DNA of 64,000 bases from UTCHB3 sp002050155 (GCA_030584105.1 CP129491.1:2728001-2792000), one strand, 5' to 3'; shown: positions 32,311 through 42,757, counted from the stretch's first letter. Numbers and translations: made by a program. Notes: generated by a model not told the origin, from the letters alone.

Positions 32311-32931
32311 TCAACGGACATTCCAGTCGCTGAGGGATAAAACCTCGCCGGTGGAGGCGTCGATAAGCATCTCCTGCCCCGAGCCACGGAAGCCGAAACT
32401 CCCCTGCGACTCGGAAGTAACCGAAAGCACCTGCCAGACATAGTTACCTCGTGATACGCTCCAGGTAAACTTAGCGGAAAGCTCTTTGATGCCGGGTTTG
32501 ATACCGTTGTTAAGCGCAATCTCTTTTGCGCGCCCGGGGGTTATCGAGTATGCGCACCCCTCTGGGTTTGAGTTGCAGGGGGGAATGCCCACCACATCCA
32601 TCATCGGATCGGGGTTGCCGAGAGAATCGGTGAAAAGCTCAATTTTTCCGTTTGCCCATTCTTTGCCGGGGATTGAGATGTCGTAAACCCAATAGTAGCG
32701 GAGGGAATCGAAATAGGAAGAATATTCGTTCAGGCGGATGTTGTTTACGAAGAACTCTTCACCCGTTCGCTCTGCGATGTAATTTTCAACCCGGTTTTTC
32801 ATGCTTTCCGGCACATCAATCAATTTGAAAATTTTAGGGTAGCGGTTTTGAGTAATTTCGCAGACCGGGCATGAGCACCCAAAAAGATAAAGCGAGAGAA
32901 ACAATGTTGCAATTATGGTTGAGCTGCGCAT
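32311..32931 (-). CDS. Lipoprotein with PepSY-like C-terminal region
   Basis: Residues 1-20 form a lipoprotein signal with lipobox LFGCSC. The C-terminal half has AYSITPGRAKEIALNNG, FTWSVSRGNYVWQVLSV and the closing MLIDASTGEVLSL, the typical strand-helix-strand of PepSY domains. Such proteins are exported and thought to inhibit or bind proteases. Two Cys follow the lipobox (CPVC). It is convergent with the TonB receptor gene. Confidence 0.75.
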   Translation of the reverse strand: MRSSTIIATLFLSLYLFGCSCPVCEITQNRYPKIFKLIDVPESMKNRVENYIAERTGEEFFVNNIRLNEYSSYFDSLRYYWVYDISIPGKEWANGKIELFTDSLGNPDPMMDVVGIPPCNSNPEGCAYSITPGRAKEIALNNGIKPGIKELSAKFTWSVSRGNYVWQVLSVTSESQGSFGFRGSGQEMLIDASTGEVLSLSDWNVR

Positions 32932-33189
32932 TTTTTCACCGTTAATTTTCTGAAAACAAGTCAGGGGTAAAAGAAAATAATAATTAAAATCTTTACTAAA
33001 TTAAAACATTTCAGGCGGAAAATTGTTCCCCCGGTCTGAAAATTTAGTTAACACAACGGCAATTCCGTGAAATTACGTCTAAAAATGAAATAAATTTTGC
33101 ACGAAAGAAACAACACGATTTATAATTAATTCAACTTTTCGTAAATTAATGATTCAATTAATTAAAACATAGCAAAACCAGGAGGTCCC
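32932..33189. other. Divergent intergenic region upstream of gpmA and the lipoprotein gene
   Basis: 258 AT-rich bases that should contain promoters in both directions. Only the very strong AGGAGG before the gpmA ATG (33180-33185) was clearly recognised. Confidence 0.4.
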
Positions 33190-33801
33190 ATGAATTATTT
33201 AGTTCTGTTAAGGCACGGGCAATCTCAATGGAACCTTGAGAACCGGTTCACCGGATGGACTGATGTTGACATAACCGAACTCGGAGAGCAGGAAGCCAGG
33301 CATGCAGGTGAACTGCTGAAAGCCAATAACTTTAAATTCGACTTTTTATTCACCTCTGTCTTAAAAAGAGCGATTCGCACGGCAGATATTTCGATGGAAA
33401 GCGCCGGGTACGAACACATCCCGTTGGAAAGAGACCAGGCTCTGAACGAGCGCCACTATGGTGACTTGCAGGGCTTGAACAAGGCAGAAACCGCAAAAAA
33501 ATATGGTGACGAGCAGGTTCACCTTTGGAGGCGCAGCTACGATGTTAACCCGCCAAACGGTGAAAGCCTGAAAGACACCGCCGCACGCACTATCCCCTAT
33601 TATATCGATAAGATTGAACCGATGGTGAAAGCGGGCAAAAATCTGTGGGTGGTTGCACACGGTAACTCGCTCCGTTCGCTCGTGATGTATCTTGATAACC
33701 TTTCGAAAGAAGAAGTGCTGGAACTTAACATCCCGACGGGCGTTCCGTTGGTTTACGAGTTCGAAAACGGAAAGATACTCAAAAAGTACTATTTGGAATA
33801 A
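33190..33801 (+). CDS. gpmA: 2,3-bisphosphoglycerate-dependent phosphoglycerate mutase
   Basis: The 203-residue protein starts NYLVLLRHGQSQWNLENRFTGW, the phospho-histidine motif (His9), and has ALNERHYGDLQGLNKAETAKKYG and VVAHGNSLRSLVMYL with the second catalytic His. It interconverts 3- and 2-phosphoglycerate in glycolysis and gluconeogenesis. It is slightly shorter than E. coli GpmA (250 aa), as in many Bacteroidota. AGGAGG lies 4 bases before the ATG, suggesting strong translation. Confidence 0.95.
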   Translation: MNYLVLLRHGQSQWNLENRFTGWTDVDITELGEQEARHAGELLKANNFKFDFLFTSVLKRAIRTADISMESAGYEHIPLERDQALNERHYGDLQGLNKAETAKKYGDEQVHLWRRSYDVNPPNGESLKDTAARTIPYYIDKIEPMVKAGKNLWVVAHGNSLRSLVMYLDNLSKEEVLELNIPTGVPLVYEFENGKILKKYYLE

Positions 33802-34014
33802 TTCAGAATAGAGAGAACGCAGTTCCGGATAAACAAACCTGCAGTTCTTTTTTTGCAGGCTGTTGGCACAAAACAGAGTACTGTTGCCGGAAAACAGATT
33901 AAAAACATCAAAGGGGTTACTTGGGAAAGCTAAAACCACAGCAAAACCCGAAACCCTTTTTTATGATTAAAACGCAGGGGGAATTAATTCTCTTAAATAT
34001 ATAAGGAGTTCCCT

Positions 34015-35838
34015 ATGAAAAGAATTTTATTCTTTTTTCTCATCGGCGTTGCTTTTGTCAATGCTCAATACAGTACCCCGGGAACGGGTGTAGTCTGGAA
34101 TATGGATTCACTCGTCGCCAATTCAGGCGGCGTAGTAACGGGTGCGTTTCCAAACTATTCAGTAACGGCAGTATGTTCCGTTAAGGTAAGCGACCGGCTC
34201 ATCATCCCGCAGGGTTCTGTGGTTACATTCACCGCCACTTCAGCCGGATTCGAAATTTTCGGCGCAGTTGAAGTTAACGGTACGGCAAACGATTCGGTTT
34301 ACTTCAAAGGTACGACCGACGACCCGTTGGGCGCATACCAGGGCTTTTATTTCAAAAACACAAACCCGGATACTTCATCCGTAATAAAATATGCGTCGTT
34401 TGTTTTCGGCTACTACCCGGTAAGGTGTTCTAACTCAAGCCCGAGGGTGTATGATTCCCGCTTCTACAAATGCAGAAGACCGGTTTATGTTCAGACAACC
34501 TCGCACCCGGTAATTCAGCGCAACTACATTGAAGAGGCGTACGAATACGGCATTTATGTAACAACCGGCTCTTCACCCGTTATTGAGTATAACGAGCTTT
34601 ACAACAACAACGCACAGAACACCAGCCCGAAAAACCAGATTTCCGTCGGCACGCAGAACGATAACTCGCCGAGGATCCGCTATAACAAAATACACGGTGG
34701 TTCATACAACAGGACGGGCGGAATCGGCATTTCAGCGATTCTTTCCGGCAGCAGTTCCTCTTCCGAAATTGCGTTTAACGAAATCTACAACAACAGTTTC
34801 GGCATTACGATGGGCGGCGGCTCTATCACCTGCTATGTGCACGATAACCTGATTTACAACAACAACATCAACCCCGATCCACTGACCACAGGAAGTGGTA
34901 TCAGCATCACCGGGGCGCCTTCGAACACACCGATCGTTTCAAGAAACACGATCTACGGCAACCTGTGGGGCATCACGGTTTATAAAAGCTCCAACATCGA
35001 GCCGGGGCCACAGCCTTCGATCGGTAACCTTACAAATGTGGATACCACCGACGACGGCTACAACAAAATTTACGGAAACCACCAAAGTGGCGTTGTTTAC
35101 GACCTCTTCAACAACTGCACAAACGACATCTGGGCACAGAACAACGACTGGGGCGTTTACGACTCTTCCGCTATCGAACTGCACATTACACACAAGGTTG
35201 ACGACCCGTTGCGCGGCTGGGTGTTCTTCAACCCGTTTATCGATTCAAGCATCATTCCTGTTGAGTTCACCTCATTCAGGGCTACCGCAAACGAAAAAGA
35301 GGTGGTGCTCGACTGGGAAACCGCTACCGAGCTGAACAACGCAGGCTTTAAAGTGGAAAGACTGAGCAAAGACCTGAAAAACTGGGATGAACTTGCTTTC
35401 ATAAACGGAAAAGGAACCTCAACAACCCCCACCTCCTACTCGTTCACCGATAAACCGGCTGCACCGGGAAGCTACACCTACAGGCTCCGCCAGATAGACT
35501 ACGACGGCACGCACCACTTTTCGAACTATGTGTATGCCGAGTTCACCGGGTTGCCGGAGGTGCACGGCTTAAGCCAAAACTTCCCCAACCCATTTAACCC
35601 GGAAACGGTTATAAGATACACCGTCGGCGGGAATGAACCTGCCGGAGTGGCGCTAAGGATTTATGACATGACCGGGGCTGAGATTGCGACACTTCTTGAA
35701 GAAACACAACAACCGGGCAACTACGAGGTGAAATTTAACCCCGTTTCTGCCGGTTTGAGCTTAAGCTCGGGGGTTTATTTGTATGAAATCACTATTAACA
35801 CAACAACTATAACCAAAAAGCTCGTGATCAATAAATAA
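34015..35838 (+). CDS. Secreted right-handed beta-helix protein with T9SS sorting domain
   Basis: A signal peptide (RILFFFLIGVAFVNAQ) is followed by about 350 residues of parallel beta-helix repeats rich in Asn and Gly (HPVIQRNYIEEAYEYGIYV; SPVIEYNELYNNNAQN). A short linker domain (about 410-510, PVEFTSFRATANEKEVVLDW) and a C-terminal T9SS type A sorting domain (GLSQNFPNPFNPETVIRYTV to KKLVINK) follow. The protein should be exported across the outer membrane by the type IX system and anchored or released. Polysaccharide binding or lyase activity is possible for the helix; no catalytic site is named. Confidence 0.88.
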   Translation: MKRILFFFLIGVAFVNAQYSTPGTGVVWNMDSLVANSGGVVTGAFPNYSVTAVCSVKVSDRLIIPQGSVVTFTATSAGFEIFGAVEVNGTANDSVYFKGTTDDPLGAYQGFYFKNTNPDTSSVIKYASFVFGYYPVRCSNSSPRVYDSRFYKCRRPVYVQTTSHPVIQRNYIEEAYEYGIYVTTGSSPVIEYNELYNNNAQNTSPKNQISVGTQNDNSPRIRYNKIHGGSYNRTGGIGISAILSGSSSSSEIAFNEIYNNSFGITMGGGSITCYVHDNLIYNNNINPDPLTTGSGISITGAPSNTPIVSRNTIYGNLWGITVYKSSNIEPGPQPSIGNLTNVDTTDDGYNKIYGNHQSGVVYDLFNNCTNDIWAQNNDWGVYDSSAIELHITHKVDDPLRGWVFFNPFIDSSIIPVEFTSFRATANEKEVVLDWETATELNNAGFKVERLSKDLKNWDELAFINGKGTSTTPTSYSFTDKPAAPGSYTYRLRQIDYDGTHHFSNYVYAEFTGLPEVHGLSQNFPNPFNPETVIRYTVGGNEPAGVALRIYDMTGAEIATLLEETQQPGNYEVKFNPVSAGLSLSSGVYLYEITINTTTITKKLVINK

Positions 35839-35856
35839 CACGGGCAGGAAGCAAAA

Positions 35857-37044
35857 ATGGCAAAAGTATTACTCAGAAGAATTGAAGAAAGGCGGCTTAA
35901 AACAGGGCATCAATGGGTTTTCAGCAACGAAATCCAGGATGTGCAGGGTAACCCCGAGAACGGTGCGCTCGTGGAGGTGTTCTACTCCGGCGGGCAATAT
36001 CTCGGAACCGGTTTCTATAATAAGAACTCTCTTTTCGCTGTCAGGCTGCTTTGCAGGAAGCCAATTGAAGATTTGCGAACTTTCTTCGTCGGGAGGATTT
36101 TTTCAGCACTTGGTTTGCGTGAAAAGATTTACCCCGAGCGAAGCGCTTATCGGATGGTATTTAGCGAAAGCGATTTCTTACCGGGCTTGATAATTGATAA
36201 GTATAACGATACTTATGTGCTTCAGGTTAATACGATCGGGATGGAAAAAAATCTCGATATGCTGGTGGATATCCTTAAGCGAAATTTGAACGCTGAGAAC
36301 ATTTTTACGCGCAATTCACCCTATTTCAGGCAGCTTGAAGGGATGGAGTTCGCGGATGAAGTGTTGCTTGGGAATGACGGGCCTCAGGAAGTAACCGACG
36401 GCAGAGTGAACTATATTGTGAACTTCACCGAAGGACAGAAAACCGGACTGTATTTCGACCAGGCCGATAACCACTTCTTTGTCGGCGAAATTGCCAATAA
36501 GCTGACTGTGCTCGATGCTTTCTGTTCTGCGGGAGGTTTTGGGCTGCATTGTGCTTTTAACGGGGCTCACTCGGTTGACTTTGTTGACTCTTCACCGTTG
36601 GAAATAGAAAACGCCGAAAAAAACTTCATCCACAACAACTTCGATTGCGATGCCAACTTCATTACAAGCGAAGCGTTTGAGTATCTTAAAAATTGCTCGG
36701 ACGACGGGAAATCGTACGACATGGTGATACTTGACCCCCCTGCGTTTGCGAAGCAGAAAAAGAACATTATTCCTGCCAAGCAAGGCTACCAAAAGCTTAA
36801 CCGCAGCGCTTTGAGGCTGGTTAACAACGGCGGATACTTAGTTACTTCTTCATGTTCTTTTCACATTTCTAAGGATGAGTTCCTGGATATCGTGAAAGAG
36901 GCGGCGTACAAAGAGGAAAAGATATTGCAGTTGGTCCATTTCTGCGGCGCAGCTAAGGATCACCCTGTGATACCCGCAATTCCTGAAACATCGTACCTTA
37001 AGTTCTGTGTTTTCAGAGTATTTGATAACCCGCGGGACGAGTGA
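35857..37044 (+). CDS. Class I SAM-dependent rRNA methyltransferase, RlmI-like (PUA domain)
   Basis: N-terminal PUA domain (RRIEERRLKTGHQWVFSNEI, residues about 5-80), central RNA-binding part (FLPGLIIDKYNDTYVLQVNT). The Rossmann methyltransferase has KTGLYFDQADNH, LDAFCSAGGFGLHCAFNGA (SAM loop) and MVILDPPAFAK (DPPAF active-site motif). The family methylates C5 of a cytosine in 23S rRNA (C1962 in E. coli). It starts 18 bases after the beta-helix gene and ends at a strong terminator. Confidence 0.92.
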   Translation: MAKVLLRRIEERRLKTGHQWVFSNEIQDVQGNPENGALVEVFYSGGQYLGTGFYNKNSLFAVRLLCRKPIEDLRTFFVGRIFSALGLREKIYPERSAYRMVFSESDFLPGLIIDKYNDTYVLQVNTIGMEKNLDMLVDILKRNLNAENIFTRNSPYFRQLEGMEFADEVLLGNDGPQEVTDGRVNYIVNFTEGQKTGLYFDQADNHFFVGEIANKLTVLDAFCSAGGFGLHCAFNGAHSVDFVDSSPLEIENAEKNFIHNNFDCDANFITSEAFEYLKNCSDDGKSYDMVILDPPAFAKQKKNIIPAKQGYQKLNRSALRLVNNGGYLVTSSCSFHISKDEFLDIVKEAAYKEEKILQLVHFCGAAKDHPVIPAIPETSYLKFCVFRVFDNPRDE

Positions 37045-37067
37045 TTTAAGTCTCAAATTTTCCATGA

Positions 37068-37102
37068 GGGATGTAAAATACACTATTTTACATCCCTTTT
37101 TT
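37068..37102 (+). terminator. Rho-independent terminator after the methyltransferase gene
   Basis: Perfect 11-bp stem GGGATGTAAAA / TTTTACATCCC (37068-37078 with 37086-37096), 7-base loop, then six T. The rest of the 316-base gap to 37360 shows nothing else recognisable. Confidence 0.92.
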
Positions 37103-37360
37103 GTTTATATTTGGGCACATCTCGTTTATTAGGTTTTAGGTAAATTCCATAGAGTGAAAAATGCGATAAGTAAGCCGGGGTTTGGCTTACTTGCCGGCAG
37201 GTTATTAATTTTTAATTTTTAGGTTAGTGCCCATCGGGAGGTCTTCTCTGTATTCACTTTTTACTTAAAGTTTAACCTGATTTTTTGGCTTAGCAATAAG
37301 CCTTTGCTGAGTTTTTAATAATTATCATCAGTGATTAACTAAAACACAGGACATATAAGT

Positions 37361-40300
37361 ATGTTTAAAATTCGTGCTACACTTTCAACCATTGTGCTGT
37401 TGGCGTTGCCGCTTTTGGCTCAGACAAACCCGGCTTTGTTTAACCTGAGCACGGGGGCATATTCCTTTACGGAGTGGGCTGCCGCAAACGCCGCCGGCAC
37501 TTACCCTGCGAACATGAAATTCCACCGGACTTCGACGCAAGACCCGGAGCTTGGTGTCGAAATGTCGAGTGATTATACACTGGCGTATAATTTGGCAACG
37601 GGGCCAAGAATCAACGGGCTTGGTGCAGAGGGTATTTCGTTTGTAAACACAGGCACCTCAGGCAACCTTGGTGCTGCAACTGTTGGTCTGAATGCCACAG
37701 GGCGGGAAAATATTAAGGTTTATTTCACCGCTCAAACCAAAGTTGTCGGGGCGAGAACTTACGGTTTGCGCCTTCAGTACCGGATAGGTAACGGCACATG
37801 GCTGGATGTACCCGGACCGGTTGAGTATATCTCTTCCGGTACTCAGGGGCACTCGCTTGCTTTTGGCCCACTTACACTTCCGGCAGAATGTAACAACCAA
37901 GCCGAGTTATATCTGAGGTGGAAATATTACAGTATTTCAGGTTCAGGTACACGACCGGAAATCCGCTTGGACGACATTTCCGTTGTCTCATCACCCGTTG
38001 GTGGTGCGCAGACTTACACAACCTTCAGAACGGAGGCAATAGACGGAAACAACGGGTTCAGTGAACTGAACGAAAAATTCAACACTACAAGACAGCAGAT
38101 TAGTGCATATATTACCTGGGATGCTGACTACCTCTATTTTGCATATTCCGGGAACACACCGGGTGGCTCGTTAACCGATAACGACAGAGCAATTCATCTT
38201 TATATCGATACAGACCCAAAACCGAACCCAACGGACGGAACGGGAACCACATCCGCTGACGCATGGAGATGGGCGCCAACACTTCCGTTTTCTGCGAACT
38301 ATCACTACACTTTCAAAACTTCGGATATTACCGAATACAGAAAACAGTTCGACGGCTCGGCTTGGGTGCCTGCCGGTTTCACAACGGCTAATTTCAAAAA
38401 TCCCGGCACGGGCTACTGGGAAATGAGCATAAAACGCGCGGACCTCGGCAACCCGAAACAGATTAACTTAGTTGCTTATGTGGAAGAAGACTGGGATAAC
38501 ACCGCTTCCATCACCGGCGGCGTGCCCTCCAATCTTTTCACCGATAACACAACACAGGGTGCCATTGCGTTCAACCCGCACTTCCTGAATGTTTCGTTTA
38601 TCGATAAGATGATACCCGGTTCAGCGTTTACTGTGGATAACCACGGCTGGTCGCTCAGGCTGAAAGCTACTACGACGGGCTACGCCGATACAACCGCAAT
38701 GGCGGGGATGTTCAGAAATGCAACGGACGATTACGACGCCGGGCTTGACCACCCGAAAGCTGTTGCACCGCCGAATAACTACCTTTCGGTTTATTTCCCG
38801 AGGGATGACTGGGAGTCGATGTTAGGTCCAAAATTTGAAAGAGATTTCAAGAGCCTGATTGATCTTTCGAACACAACCAAAACCTGGACGCTGACGGTTA
38901 GGTCTGACCAAACGGGGGACATCACGCTTTCTGCGGCTTCGTTTGAGGATATTCCGGCAAACTATGAAATCAAACTGAAAGACAACACAAACAACACGGT
39001 TACCGATCTGCGCGCCGGCAGCTACACCTACACAAACGGCAACGCAGTTACCCGCAATTTTGAGCTGACAATTGGTGTTCCGCCGACAAATCCTTTGATT
39101 TCAATCGTGCCGGATACACTTCAGTTTGGCAATGTTAAAACCAATGCCACAAGCACACTTGCGGTTACAATCAGTAATTTAGGCGAGCTTCCCTTAACGG
39201 TGAACAGTATGGGTGTATCAGGTGCCGGTTTTTCTTTCGTGGGAAGTGGTGCCCAGGTAACTTTGAACCAAAACGACACTATTGTAAGGCATGTGAAATT
39301 TGCTCCTTCTTCGGTAGCCGCATTCACCGGCTCGCTGGTTGTTACAAGTAACGATCCGCTGCACGGAACAGTAACGGTGCCGCTGTTTGGTGCCGGTGTT
39401 CTTGCTGCACCGGGTATAACAGTTCGCCCTTCAACTTTGGATTTCGGCAGCACTTTAGTCGGCACAACTGCGAATGGTTCCGTATGGGTTAAAAACACGG
39501 GTGGTGATGCGGTTGATCTTGTTGTATCCTCTGTTCCGGTACTAAGAAGCGGGCAATCGCCTTTCACTTTCACGGGTGCATTACCTGTTACGGTTCCTTA
39601 TGGTGATTCAGTTTCGCTGCCGTTTGCTTTTACGCCTTCGGCTGAGGGAGCGGCAACGGGTACGGCTTCGATTGTGAGCAACGCACCAAGTTCGCCAACT
39701 GATGTGCAGCTGACCGGAACGGGAACCTACTCTTCCGTTTCGCACAATTTTTCCGCCGGGTGGAATTTGATGTCGATTCCGATTAACCCCACTTCAAGCT
39801 TAGCTTCTGATATCCTCGCCGGCTTCCCGCTTTACTATCTCTACGGATATTCAGGCGGCAACTATGTAACCTCGACGGTTTTGGTGCCGGCGCGCGGTTA
39901 CTGGCTCGGTACGGAAGTGGCGGGCAGCGTAAGTGTTTCGGGTCTCCCGATCACTTCAGACCAGACCTTTTCGTTAGCCGGCGGCTGGAACATGATTGCC
40001 TCGCCGTTTGTTAACGGAACTGCCAAAGCTGATGTAAGGATTCAGAAGAACGGCACTTTCTACACGATCGAAGAAGCCGTTAATCAGGGTTATGTGCAGC
40101 GGCCGATTTACATCTATTCAAACGGTTCAGGTGCGTACGACACCACCACAACTCTAAGTGCGTGGAACGGTAACTGGTTCTTTGCAAATGATAACGATCT
40201 GAACATTAAATATCTCTATCAGACCGAGCAGACAACGCCCGTGAAACAGGAAATTATTGCCGCTGAAGCTACCAACGACGACTGGGCGGTTACGGTTAAA

Positions 40301-41020
40301 ACCTCCGCTAACGGCGCCGTTGATAAATATTTAGTGTTTGGAACAAACCAAAGTGCTACCTCCGGTTACGACGGGGTGTTTGACTTAGCAAAAGCACCGA
40401 TGGCACCGGCAAGCAACGCTGTTGAAAGTTACTTCCGCCACGAGGGGTGGTCGAATTTCACAGTAAAATATGGTGCTGATATTCGTGAGCCATACTCAGT
40501 TAACGGTTCAAAATCGTGGGAGTTCAAGGTGGTTTCTAACAAGGCGGGTGTTGTTACACTCAGCTGGGAGGATATTTTGGCGGCAATTCCGCAGGATATC
40601 AGAAACAACTATAAATTCCACCTGACGGGCGAAGGAATCAACGCACCGGTTAACATGCTGCAGGTTACATCGTATCAGTTCACAGCGGCTGAAGGGGTTG
40701 TTTATACCTTCTACATCAACTCGAACCCTGTGGGCGTTGAGGATGCTCTGATGAACCTTGATTTCAGCCTCGGGCAGAACTATCCGAACCCGTTCAACCC
40801 ATCAACGATGATTCTTTACAGCATCAAGGAGGCGGGTCAGGTCAGCCTTGTGGTTTACGATATTCTCGGAAATGTTGTCGCCAATTTGGTTGACGACTAC
40901 AAACAACCCGGCAAATATGAAGTAAGGTTCGATGCAGCTAACCTTCCTTCAGGAATTTATTTCTACAAACTTGTTCAGGGCAAAAACAGCGACATCAAAA
41001 AGCTAATGTTGCTGAAGTAA
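37361..41020 (+). CDS. Large secreted T9SS cargo with choice-of-anchor D repeats
   Basis: The 1219-residue protein has a signal peptide (TLSTIVLLALPLLAQ) and a lectin-like N-terminal domain (about 20-215). A carbohydrate-binding-like middle (AYITWDADYLYFAYSG, about 240-410) and two choice-of-anchor D / HYDIN-type Ig domains (about 590-800, VPDTLQFGNVKTNATSTLAV; RPSTLDFGSTLVGTT) follow. The protein ends in a T9SS type A sorting domain (LGQNYPNPFNPSTMILYSI to KKLMLLK). It is a surface or secreted protein. The ligand or enzyme activity cannot be stated. Confidence 0.88.
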   Translation: MFKIRATLSTIVLLALPLLAQTNPALFNLSTGAYSFTEWAAANAAGTYPANMKFHRTSTQDPELGVEMSSDYTLAYNLATGPRINGLGAEGISFVNTGTSGNLGAATVGLNATGRENIKVYFTAQTKVVGARTYGLRLQYRIGNGTWLDVPGPVEYISSGTQGHSLAFGPLTLPAECNNQAELYLRWKYYSISGSGTRPEIRLDDISVVSSPVGGAQTYTTFRTEAIDGNNGFSELNEKFNTTRQQISAYITWDADYLYFAYSGNTPGGSLTDNDRAIHLYIDTDPKPNPTDGTGTTSADAWRWAPTLPFSANYHYTFKTSDITEYRKQFDGSAWVPAGFTTANFKNPGTGYWEMSIKRADLGNPKQINLVAYVEEDWDNTASITGGVPSNLFTDNTTQGAIAFNPHFLNVSFIDKMIPGSAFTVDNHGWSLRLKATTTGYADTTAMAGMFRNATDDYDAGLDHPKAVAPPNNYLSVYFPRDDWESMLGPKFERDFKSLIDLSNTTKTWTLTVRSDQTGDITLSAASFEDIPANYEIKLKDNTNNTVTDLRAGSYTYTNGNAVTRNFELTIGVPPTNPLISIVPDTLQFGNVKTNATSTLAVTISNLGELPLTVNSMGVSGAGFSFVGSGAQVTLNQNDTIVRHVKFAPSSVAAFTGSLVVTSNDPLHGTVTVPLFGAGVLAAPGITVRPSTLDFGSTLVGTTANGSVWVKNTGGDAVDLVVSSVPVLRSGQSPFTFTGALPVTVPYGDSVSLPFAFTPSAEGAATGTASIVSNAPSSPTDVQLTGTGTYSSVSHNFSAGWNLMSIPINPTSSLASDILAGFPLYYLYGYSGGNYVTSTVLVPARGYWLGTEVAGSVSVSGLPITSDQTFSLAGGWNMIASPFVNGTAKADVRIQKNGTFYTIEEAVNQGYVQRPIYIYSNGSGAYDTTTTLSAWNGNWFFANDNDLNIKYLYQTEQTTPVKQEIIAAEATNDDWAVTVKTSANGAVDKYLVFGTNQSATSGYDGVFDLAKAPMAPASNAVESYFRHEGWSNFTVKYGADIREPYSVNGSKSWEFKVVSNKAGVVTLSWEDILAAIPQDIRNNYKFHLTGEGINAPVNMLQVTSYQFTAAEGVVYTFYINSNPVGVEDALMNLDFSLGQNYPNPFNPSTMILYSIKEAGQVSLVVYDILGNVVANLVDDYKQPGKYEVRFDAANLPSGIYFYKLVQGKNSDIKKLMLLK

Positions 41021-41400
41021 GTTTTTGTTTTACTTAATTTCTAATCAATTTGATGAGAATTAAGCTTGAGTGTCTTTGAAATGGCAATATGTTTTAGATA
41101 ATTTCTCAAAATTTTGAAGAGGAATTAAAAAGACATGCAACATTGAAATAAAAATGTTATATTGCGCTTGAGATACCTTACATTTGGTTCGAATTGAGTC
41201 AACTGCTAATTGTGTCTTAATAGGTTTCAATACTTACTCCAAAGTATATACATGCGGCTGCCTTTCTTTTGAAGGGCAGCCGTTTTTTTTTGCTTTTTTC
41301 TTAATCTACATTAAGGTTATTTCTTAATACTGTTTATTGGAGGGGCGCGGCGCTAAGAGGTAGATTTGTACAGTTGATTTCAAAAAATGCGGAGATTAAG
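41021..41400. other. Intergenic region (380 bases) between the T9SS cargo gene and pirin
   Basis: Apart from the terminator at 41255-41291 no gene or site is recognised. It is AT-rich and should hold the pirin promoter in its last 100 bases. Confidence 0.4.
41255..41291 (+). terminator. Rho-independent terminator
   Basis: CGGCTGCCTTTC pairs with GAAGGGCAGCCG (41255-41266 with 41271-41282, one G-T pair) around a TTTT loop, followed by nine T. It lies 235 bases past the cargo gene stop. Confidence 0.9.
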
Positions 41401-42129
41401 ATGACAAGCAAACTGATGAATACTATTCTGCATACTGCGGACTCCCGCGGGGGCGCCGACCACGGCTGGCTGAAAACAAAACATACTTTCAGTTTTGCAA
41501 ACTACTACGACCCCGCGCGGATGCACTTCGGCGCACTGCGCGTTCTGAACGATGATTACATCGAACCCGGTATGGGCTTCGGCATGCACCCGCACGATAA
41601 TATGGAGATAATCACTATCCCTTTGGTTGGAGACCTTGAGCATAAAGATTCGATGGGGAACACTGAAGTTATCCGTCACGGTGATATTCAGGTGATGAGC
41701 GCAGGCTCCGGGATAAGACACAGCGAGTATAACAAAAACAACGATCAACCCGTTGAACTTCTGCAAATTTGGGTTTACCCAAACCGAAGAGATGTTACAC
41801 CGAGATACGATCAAATAACCCTTAACATAGCCGACCGAAAAAATAAATTCCAACAGATCGTTTCACCAAATAAAAACGACGACGGCGTTTGGATTCACCA
41901 GGATGCATGGTTCAATATCGCAGACCTTGAAAAGGGGAAAGAGCTTGACTACACACTAAACAACCCACAAAACGGGCTTTATGTTTTCGTAATCAGCGGC
42001 GAAGCCGAGGTTCAGGGGCAAAAACTGAACCCAAGAGATGGCTTTGGGCTTTGGGATACTAACAAAGTGAACTTTAAATCTATTACCGGCATTTCCATTT
42101 TACTGATGGAAGTGCCGATGAATCAGTAA
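41401..42129 (+). CDS. Pirin-family protein
   Basis: The ATG at 41401 (GGAG upstream) is preferred to the TTG at 41374. The 242-residue protein has both cupin halves of pirins: DHGWLKTKHTFSFANYYDPA, FGMHPHDNMEIITIPLVGDLEHKDSMGN and GDIQVMSAGSGIRHSE, carrying the metal-binding His/Glu set (HPH, then H and E). Bacterial pirins often act as quercetin dioxygenases or redox-responsive regulators. It is followed by two YceI genes, perhaps one stress-response unit. Confidence 0.92.
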   Translation: MTSKLMNTILHTADSRGGADHGWLKTKHTFSFANYYDPARMHFGALRVLNDDYIEPGMGFGMHPHDNMEIITIPLVGDLEHKDSMGNTEVIRHGDIQVMSAGSGIRHSEYNKNNDQPVELLQIWVYPNRRDVTPRYDQITLNIADRKNKFQQIVSPNKNDDGVWIHQDAWFNIADLEKGKELDYTLNNPQNGLYVFVISGEAEVQGQKLNPRDGFGLWDTNKVNFKSITGISILLMEVPMNQ

Positions 42130-42166
42130 TTTCTAACTTTACATTAATTTAATATTGGAGAACACA

Positions 42167-42703
42167 ATGGCAACTTCAAAATGGTCGATTGACTACTCAC
42201 ACACCGAAATCGGTTTCAAAGTTAAACACATGATGTTTACGAATCTTTCAGGCAAATTTGAAAAATATGAAGCTACAATTGAAAACGAAGATGATAAGTT
42301 TGAAACTACAAAAGTAAGTTTTTCGGCGGATGTTAACTCGATTACAACCGCAAACAACGACAGAGATAACCACCTTAGAAGTGCTGACTTCTTTGATGCG
42401 GAGAAATTCCCGAAACTTACATTTGTTTCCACAGGCGTGAAGAAACTTTCGGATCACAACTTCATCGTTACGGGCGATTTTACGATTAAAGATGTTACAA
42501 AAAGCATCGATTTAGAGTGCGAGTACAGCGGTCTGCAAAAAGACCCATGGGGCAATGTGAAAGCCGGCGCTACTTTAACGGGTAAAATTAACAGGAAAGA
42601 TTACGGTCTCCTCTGGAACGCAGCACTGGAAACAGGCGGCGTGCTCGTTGGTGATGAAGTGAAAATTAACATCGAAATGGAACTTAACAAGGTGGCTGAA
42701 TAA
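42167..42703 (+). CDS. YceI-family protein, copy 1
   Basis: The ATG at 42167 has GGAG at 42157-42160. Residues 1-178 give the YceI lipocalin-like barrel: WSIDYSHTEIGFKVKHMMF, RDNHLRSADFFDAEKFPKLTF and GDFTIKDVTKSIDLECEY. No signal peptide is present, unlike periplasmic E. coli YceI, so it should be cytoplasmic. The family binds polyisoprenoids or other amphiphiles. It lies 37 bases after pirin and before a paralogue. Confidence 0.9.
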   Translation: MATSKWSIDYSHTEIGFKVKHMMFTNLSGKFEKYEATIENEDDKFETTKVSFSADVNSITTANNDRDNHLRSADFFDAEKFPKLTFVSTGVKKLSDHNFIVTGDFTIKDVTKSIDLECEYSGLQKDPWGNVKAGATLTGKINRKDYGLLWNAALETGGVLVGDEVKINIEMELNKVAE

Positions 42704-42757
42704 GCCTGTTAAACATTATTTTTGTAAACAAAATGTTCAATAAATTTTCAAGGTTAT

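Noticed and set aside
33839..33862. CCTGCA/TGCAGG hairpin after gpmA as a terminator
   Set aside because: The T run lies in the loop and not after the stem.
41180..41210. T-loop-like GGTTCGAATT suggesting a tRNA
   Set aside because: No acceptor, D or anticodon stems can be folded around it.
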